Of a stretch of 64,000 bases of DNA, positions 58,345-64,000 are shown piece after piece; within the stretch, counting starts at the first letter, position 1; each line of letters starts with the position of its first letter. The position numbers and the translations under genes are program-made. The notes below the pieces were generated by a model that saw nothing but the letters and a program-made list of their open reading frames with translations, did no database searches and had not been told where the DNA came from. Source of the DNA: Pempheris klunzingeri (Eukaryota > Chordata > Actinopteri > Acropomatiformes > Pempheridae); the NCBI RefSeq assembly GCF_042242105.1, contig NC_092033.1, positions 2,722,908 through 2,786,907 of the forward strand, in the 5' to 3' direction.

Positions 58345-61128
58345 ATGGAGAAGATGAAGAGGATTAAGAAGCGCCTGTCGTTAACACTCCGCTCCAGTCA
58401 GACCATCGACGAGTCTCTGTCTGAACTGGCCGAGCAGATGACCATCGAGGACGGCGGCACCAAGGACAACGGTGAATATTCAGCATCATCATTTTCATAA
58501 CAATCTGTAAATAGGACAGAAAATAATAACATAAATCCAGGTAGAAATCATATTTTAAAATGCCATTTTTAATAATAGACTCTGGTGTATTATCAGCGGT
58601 TCATTTGCATTTTCTGCATTTTGTGTAACTAGAAGATTTTCAAAGCTGTGCTTGTATGAAGACGACCTCATTTACTGTTAACTACTGTATACCATCATCA
58701 TCCTCAGCATGAAACACAAACACACTTCGAGCAGACGAATCAGGAAAAAAAAATCTGTCAAAAGTACCTTATGAAAGAGCTTCATGTCAGAAAACCATCT
58801 GTATGTCAATAATGTCTTACAATTAAGCTACAGTTCACGTTGAAAAAGCATTAAAACAGTTGGGAATCTGTGCTTCTGTGTAACCAGGGAAGGAAATTCC
58901 CCTGGTCTGATTTTCACAATATCTTCCTGTGCATGTTCGTCAGCTGGCATTTCAAAAACCACACACACACACACACACACACACACTCTCACACTCACAC
59001 AGAGCTTTCAGCACCACGGTGGCTCTCAGGGGTATTTAAATCATGATGCGCTGAAGTTGATGAAGAGTGGGAGAGAGTACGGCATGGCTCAGTAACAGCT
59101 GTAATGGACTTCCAGCGCGTAGCTTCCTATCAAGTTATGTAACCGGAGTAAAAGAGTATGTGAGCTAGCTGGACACACACTCAGATAGCAGCAAGTAAGA
59201 ACGTTCTATATAAAGGGAACAAGCATTCACACGCAGGTAAATACCCTTTCCTTGACATCTCCTCGTTACATAATCTTTCTTTTTTTTTTTTTTTTTTTTT
59301 TTTGCACTACAGTACAGTTTGTCTCCAATAAGCTGCTGGTATGACAGACACATGATGGAAGTGATTGACTTCTGCTGCCAAAATGAGTGGACACAAACGT
59401 CCATCTTTCCCAGAACGTTTCCCATTTCTGTCATTATCCTGCTGTCGCCATGGCAACAAATCCACATGGCTTCATAATAATGATGCAACAGCAAGCCAGG
59501 AGAATGACGACTGACTTAATGTTAATACTGCTCACTCAGCCACTTAAAGGAATAGTTCAGTACGGGACATTTGCTCACTTGCCAAGAGTTAGATGAGAAG
59601 ATATGAAGCTATAGTCTGCAGCTTAGCTTAGCACAAATGCCATGAGTGAGTTTTTAGGTGGATTTTGCTACCCTTGGACGAGCTAGCTGTCTCCCCCTGC
59701 TTCCAGTCTTCGTGCTAAGCTAAGCTAATCACCTGCTGGCTGTATATTAAGCCCATAAAAGCCTTGAAAATCCCAACTAGCCCCCTTGTTAACATCATTC
59801 ATTCATCTTGAAATTATAGTATGTCTGACAAGCACCTGAAGGCAGCGCGATGATAACTTTGGAGGCTGACATGTGGGAACACATCATGTTCTGCCAGCTC
59901 AGATTTAAAAAGCCCAGATGAAGTAAAAAAAGAAGTCGGCAGGAGCAGAAAGTTTAGCCCACAAGATGCGTGTAATCAGAACGGGATGATTTATGACGTC
60001 TTTGAACGGTGTAGCTGAACTCTGGCAGCCTCTCTGCCCACAGGGAAAATACTGGGTTGTAATATTTCCTTACATGGTGTCCTTACTAAATAGGATTGGA
60101 CATTTTATTGCTAATTGAGGTCCATGAGTGAAGCTCATGTCTTGCTTATCAGTAGAGTAATATAATTTCCATTTGGGTAGCAATTTTCCAGCACTTCAGC
60201 TGATTTATTTTTTTTCCTTTTTCTTGTGCTGTTTGGTTGTTAAATTCTGATTCTGCTGTTTGTGATACAATTAGCTTGAACTCGCTTGGGTGCATTCTTG
60301 CTGAGCCTTTGGTGAGAAAGTTAATACCACTCTCATGTCTGTCTGTGAGATGTGAAACTACAACTAGCCGCCGGTTAGCTTAGTGGAAACAGGGAGAAAG
60401 AGGTAGAACCAAAACCTACCTGTGAAGGTGTGTTCACGCAGAAAGCGAGGCAGATTTTCCCCTTTTGTGAATTTGATCTTTGTGTTTGTGTTGATTTGTG
60501 CGATGTTGATTCTGTACGTTAGCTACCAACCAACGCACCGGCTACATCTGACCTTTATATTGACAAAATAGATTCATAAAACCTGAGCTAACGTGCAAAC
60601 ACACAGTAAAGCTCGCTCATTAACACAGCTAACATCATCTGGTATCAATCTTCTTATCTAACTCTTGGAGAGATGGTGAACAAGCGATCTGCCAAAAAAT
60701 CTCTTAAAACGTCGACCTCAAGCAGCAGAAAAGTTGGAATAACATTTAATTCTGCTTGAGTTATTGAAAGCTAAGTTCCAACATCATATAACTTTAGCGA
60801 ATATCTGATATCTGACGATTAGTTCTCCATAACACATCCAAGGGAAAGAAGATAATAAGATCCAGTTTCTCAGTGTTTCTACCTGCTGTGGGTTTTGCGA
60901 TGCAGCCTGATGATTTTCAGAAATACAGAAATCATGACAGTTGTCGTCATGTGTCTGTTTCAGAGCCCTTCATGAGGAACGGCCGCCCCCCCACCTCCCA
61001 CAGCATGCACTCCTTCCTGCACCAATACACCGGCTCCTTCAAGAAGCCCCCCCTCCGCCGGCCACACAGCGTCATCGGCGGCACCCTGGGGTCCTTCATG
61101 GCTATACCACGCAACGGCAGTCGTCTCG
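58345..61128 (+). CDS. cdk17: Cyclin-dependent kinase 17 (PCTAIRE-2), N-terminal exons only
   Basis: Two coding exons are visible: 58345-58471 and 60964-61128, joined in phase (AAC G|AG, giving Asn-Glu). They encode 97 residues plus a split Asp codon continuing past the donor at 61128/61129. The sequence starts MEKMKRIKKRLSLTLRSSQ, then has TIDESLSELAEQMTIED, NGRPPTSHSMHSFLHQYTGS and KKPPLRRPHSVIGGTLGSFM. This closely matches recalled vertebrate CDK17 and separates it from CDK16 and CDK18. The segment is the regulatory N-terminal extension, rich in basic residues and serines; the kinase domain lies beyond the window. Human CDK17 appears to start at the second methionine here (58354), so the three extra residues are uncertain. 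CDK17 is a cyclin-Y-type-activated serine/threonine kinase with high expression in neurons. Confidence 0.95.
59535..59770. repeat. Fish MITE-like repeat with GCTAAGCTAAGC palindrome
   Basis: AAAGGAATAGTTCAGTA followed by AGAGTTAGATGAGAAGAT, GCAGCTTAGCTTAGCAC and the inverse GTGCTAAGCTAAGCTAAT is the pattern of a very common short fish repeat. Confidence 0.7.
60290..60690. repeat. Second, decayed copy of the same MITE-like family
   Basis: ATACCACTCTCATGTCTGTC and GCCGGTTAGCTTAGTGGAAA are family blocks; CTTCTTATCTAACTCTTGG near 60650 is the inverse of the left-end block of this family. Confidence 0.6.
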
Positions 61129-61875
61129 GTAAGGGACACACATGTTCACACACACAGAGGGGAGGAAGTGAGTAGTGGGAGAGCAGATGGCATCTAGGAA
61201 CAAACAGGAAACGTGTCACGGCCCTGATATTTCCATCCGGCTTCTCGGATTCACTCACACTCTTGGCCAGAGCGACTGGGTGTCTTTCCAGCGAGGCAGC
61301 TCCCCTCTTGGCCCTCAGCAGGGCTGCTTTCACCCAAGTGACAGCTGGATGGGGGATTCAGTCAAACATGACGCAGTTTCCTGCGTGAGCCGATTCATCG
61401 CGCTCGATCCGTAGCGGCGAGGGCTGGAAGGGAAGCCGTTGTTGGGATGATTCAAAGCAGCAGCAGCAGCAGATTTCAGGCTGGGGGGTCGGGAGAGTCC
61501 GGAGAGGGATGAGATGATTCAGGGGACAGCATGAAACAGAGGAACAGAAGAAGTGTTGTGGGTATAAAGATCTAACCAGCCTGTAGGCTTTCTGAATATT
61601 TGGTCAAGCAGTCCTGGCAGAGCAACTGGTGGGAAGAGCACACAGTTACTTATAGAACTTATTATACGCTTTTAGTGCAGCAACTAACATTTTAGAAATA
61701 AGTATGTTTGTATTTTCTCACTGAGATGAATTCATCTTTAATCTGTAACTGTCTCACCACTGAGGTTGTGGTGTGTTCAATATAGCACGAGCAATTTAAA
61801 GAGATGACTTTGGGAAATGTTCTCTATTTTCTGGTATTGTAGATCAAACGATTAATCAAATGATCACTTAATCTG

Positions 61876-61985
61876 GACGCCCCATTAGCTCACCTGGTAC
61901 AGTGTGGACTGTCAAGGCTCAGTTGTTACTGTTTCCTGTCACTCTCTACTGTCGCTGTCCCATAAAACAGAAAATGCCAAATCAA
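61876..61985 (+). mobile_element. tRNA-derived SINE relic
   Basis: CCATTAGCTCACCTGGTACA resembles the box A head, and TTTCCTGTCACTCTCTACTG plus CATAAAACAGAAAATGCC resembles the 3' tail of a common fish SINE. The middle, including box B, is deleted. Confidence 0.55.
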
Positions 61986-62107
61986 TCCAAGAAATAATGT
62001 AAACATTTCTACTAATCCAGTGAATGATCACAGTGTAAGTGTATGCAGTCTCCATAAAGTACATGAAGTGGTGTTAGCATTTAGCTCAGCATGCAGCCTC
62101 ACCGAGC

Positions 62108-62220
62108 TTTTATTTACAGTATGTAGCACATTTCATTTCACAGGTAAACTCAAAAGTTCTTCACATCAAAAGGCAAAAATTCACAGAAACATGAGCAACA
62201 TACATGAGTAGAATACGGAA
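62108..62220 (+). repeat. Fish dispersed repeat, TTTATTTACAGTATGTAGCAC type
   Basis: GTAGCACATTTCATTTCACA and AAACTCAAAAGTTCTTCACA match the usual body of a short repeat related to that at 35888. Confidence 0.55.
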
Positions 62221-62689
62221 ACACAAAATAATAATCCTGCACACACTCAACATTTAGTACCATCAACAAAGTGCAACCACACACACACACACACACATTA
62301 TTAATCATTTTTTTAAACTGTGTCAGATTGTTTAATGACTGTATTCAGTAAAGTAGTAAAGGATTAATCCCAGTCATTATTGATTTCACAGCCTGTAAGG
62401 TCAGTTATATACCAAACAGATGCTGCATTAAACTTTAACCAAACATTGCTTAACATTGTTTGACTGATTTTCTGTCCACATGGGCAGAAACAATAATCGG
62501 CATTTGTGCAAACAGTCTATTTGACTCTTTCTGTTACTAGTCATATAATGTTCATTATTTCAGTAAACACAGCACCCTGATCGGTGCTTCTCTAAGCTCA
62601 TTTTTGTTGGCAGGTGACTCCAAGAGAACTATTGAGCCTCACACTGGACCCTGGCCTAGATAGAGGGCCTTGGATCTAAAAACAGGACA

Positions 62690-63520
62690 TTTAAGTAGGA
62701 CATGTACCACATATTGCTGCACACTTTGCTTATTAGCAAAGCTGCTAAAGACGGTAGGGAGAATGAAAAGTCGGGGTAGAGAAAGATCAGAAAGAGTGCA
62801 AAAAAGGCAGGATGAGTGGAGATGATCAGGAGAGAAAGATCAAAAATGGGGCGGAGAAAGAACTTCTTCAAGGTTTTTGGAAAGAGGAACAAGTGAGAAG
62901 ATAAGAGGTGCGTTAAAGTGAAAGAACAACAATGTAGGAAGATTAGAAAACAGCTAAGGAATCAGGTTTGGCTGTTGGGAGATGAAGGCATGATGAGAGA
63001 AAGTGAAAATATTATTTGCAAGAGAAGGAATTTTGGGTGTTTTTGGAGCGGATGAGGGAAGATATGAGATAGCGGGTGATAATGGAGAAGTGTGTGATAG
63101 TAGAAAAGAGGCTGAACGGGAAAAAAAGTAGGACAGATGAGATCATTTGGTGGCTTTGGAGAGGAAGCACACGAGTTAGAAAAGCGCAGGTAAAGAAGGA
63201 ATGTGTTGAGGCAACAGAGGGAGTCTACGAAAACCTCGCAAAAGAGAGAACAAGATGGGAGCAAAGGAGGAATGTGTCGACGGGAAGTGAAAGGAGCTGC
63301 TGAGGTTTTTGAAGTGGGGTAAGAAACATGTAAATGAGAGACAGAGAAGTGGCAGAAAAAGGGGAAGAGAGATCATTGGGAAGTTTTCAAAGAGAAGACA
63401 AGTTGAAGAAGTGAAGTGGGGTGAGAGTGAGTTGCTTTCAAGGTGTTTATAGAGAGAAAGTAACTAGGTTAGGAGGAGAGAGAGACAGAGGAAGAACTTT
63501 CTAGAAGATATTATTTTTTA
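62690..63520 (+). repeat. Purine-rich, possibly decayed tandem repeat
   Basis: The plus strand is strongly enriched in A and G for about 800 bp. Related motifs of the type AGGTTTTTGGAGAG recur irregularly near 62870, 63037, 63152, 63304, 63378 and 63440. Confidence 0.5.
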
Positions 63521-63599
63521 GCTCTAAATATGTGCTCCTGCGAATAACAAACTAATGGTGAATCTCACCTGTATGACATCCACAGTACGTCCACTAAAA

Positions 63600-64000
63600 G
63601 TACTTATTTTTTGCCACCAAGAGGTTTAGATTGTTGTTAGAAGTGTTTGACAACATTATAGAAAGGATTCCTACAGAAATAGACCTGTCAGATCCATTTT
63701 CTTTAACCAGAAGTAGCCAGAATACCGCTTGGTTCAAAGCCACCAGACTCCATAGACATAAACAGTCATTTTAGATGGTAGTTACTGGGCTACTGCTGTC
63801 TTTACCAATACGTTTATTTCTGTTATTTTGTGACTTTGGTATTTTAAATGGTTAGTTTGTCATTTGTGTAACACACAGTAACACAAACAAACTAACAGAT
63901 CAGGGCAGCAGTAAGACCAGCCACTTGCTTGCCCTGCGAGGTAAAATGATTGTTTTTGTCAATGGAGTCTGGTGGGTTTGAATATTGCAATTCCGGGTGA
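63600..64000. repeat. Foldback (MITE-like) element, copy 7, cut by window edge
   Basis: Left blocks GGATTCCTACAGAAATAGAC and CCAGACTCCATAGACATAAA, and the inverse TTTTTGTCAATGGAGTCTGG near 63953, identify it. The right end lies outside. Confidence 0.85.

Larger units (their letters stand above)
58472..60963 (+). other. cdk17: cdk17 intron 2
   Basis: Contains a CA tract (about 58967-58986), a T24 run (59280-59303), and two relatives of the fish repeat with TTAGCTTAG-type palindromes (59535-59770 and 60290-60690). No gene seen. Confidence 0.6.
61129..63599 (+). other. cdk17: cdk17 intron 3 (left part)
   Basis: Follows the second coding exon. It includes a SINE relic (61876-61985), a short dispersed repeat (62108-62220) and about 800 bp of purine-rich DNA (62690-63520). 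No exon was recognised. Confidence 0.55.

Noticed and set aside
61876-61985. Possible tRNA gene
   Set aside because: Only the box A-like part is present, without a cloverleaf, an anticodon arm or an intact box B; a SINE relic is the better reading.
63076-63303. 75-residue frame in the purine-rich stretch
   Set aside because: It is a Lys/Glu/Arg-rich product of A/G-rich DNA with no homologue recognised and no exon signals.

Overview
The window is nuclear DNA from a ray-finned (teleost, probably percomorph) fish. The genes are vertebrate orthologues split into many small exons with GT-AG introns. The spacer DNA is full of (CA)n tracts and short fish transposon relics. There are no prokaryotic, organellar or viral genes. 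The species cannot be named from the sequence alone.

Layout: (1) 1-6130, minus: ccdc3, a secreted coiled-coil protein; its last exon runs off the left edge. (2) 9692-14319, plus: optn (optineurin), 12 coding exons, with a likely non-coding first exon near 8160-8261. (3) 16417-22810, plus: mcm10, a DNA replication factor, 17 coding exons. (4) 24506-29118, minus: ucma (Gla-rich protein), 5 exons. (5) 32124-36653, minus: phyh (peroxisomal phytanoyl-CoA hydroxylase), 9 exons. (6) about 38060 to beyond the right edge, plus: cdk17 (PCTAIRE-2 kinase), with a non-coding first exon, a 20 kb first intron, and only the first two coding exons in the window.

The order and orientation of ccdc3-optn-mcm10-ucma-phyh are those of human 10p13. 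The sixth gene, cdk17, is on human 12q23, so a lineage-specific synteny junction lies in the 1.4 kb between the divergent phyh and cdk17 starts. The genes do not form a pathway: they cover extracellular signalling, selective autophagy, replication, cartilage matrix and calcification, peroxisomal alpha-oxidation, and a cell-cycle-like kinase.

The most unusual non-genic material is a family of at least seven foldback (near-palindromic) elements scattered through introns and spacers, a 34-bp-arm near-perfect hairpin between the convergent mcm10 and ucma genes, and a dense field of (CA)/(TG) tracts in both orientations in cdk17 intron 1. I saw no evidence of an entirely new gene system. All exon boundaries were assigned by eye from reading frame, splice consensus and recalled family protein sequences; no alignment was run.
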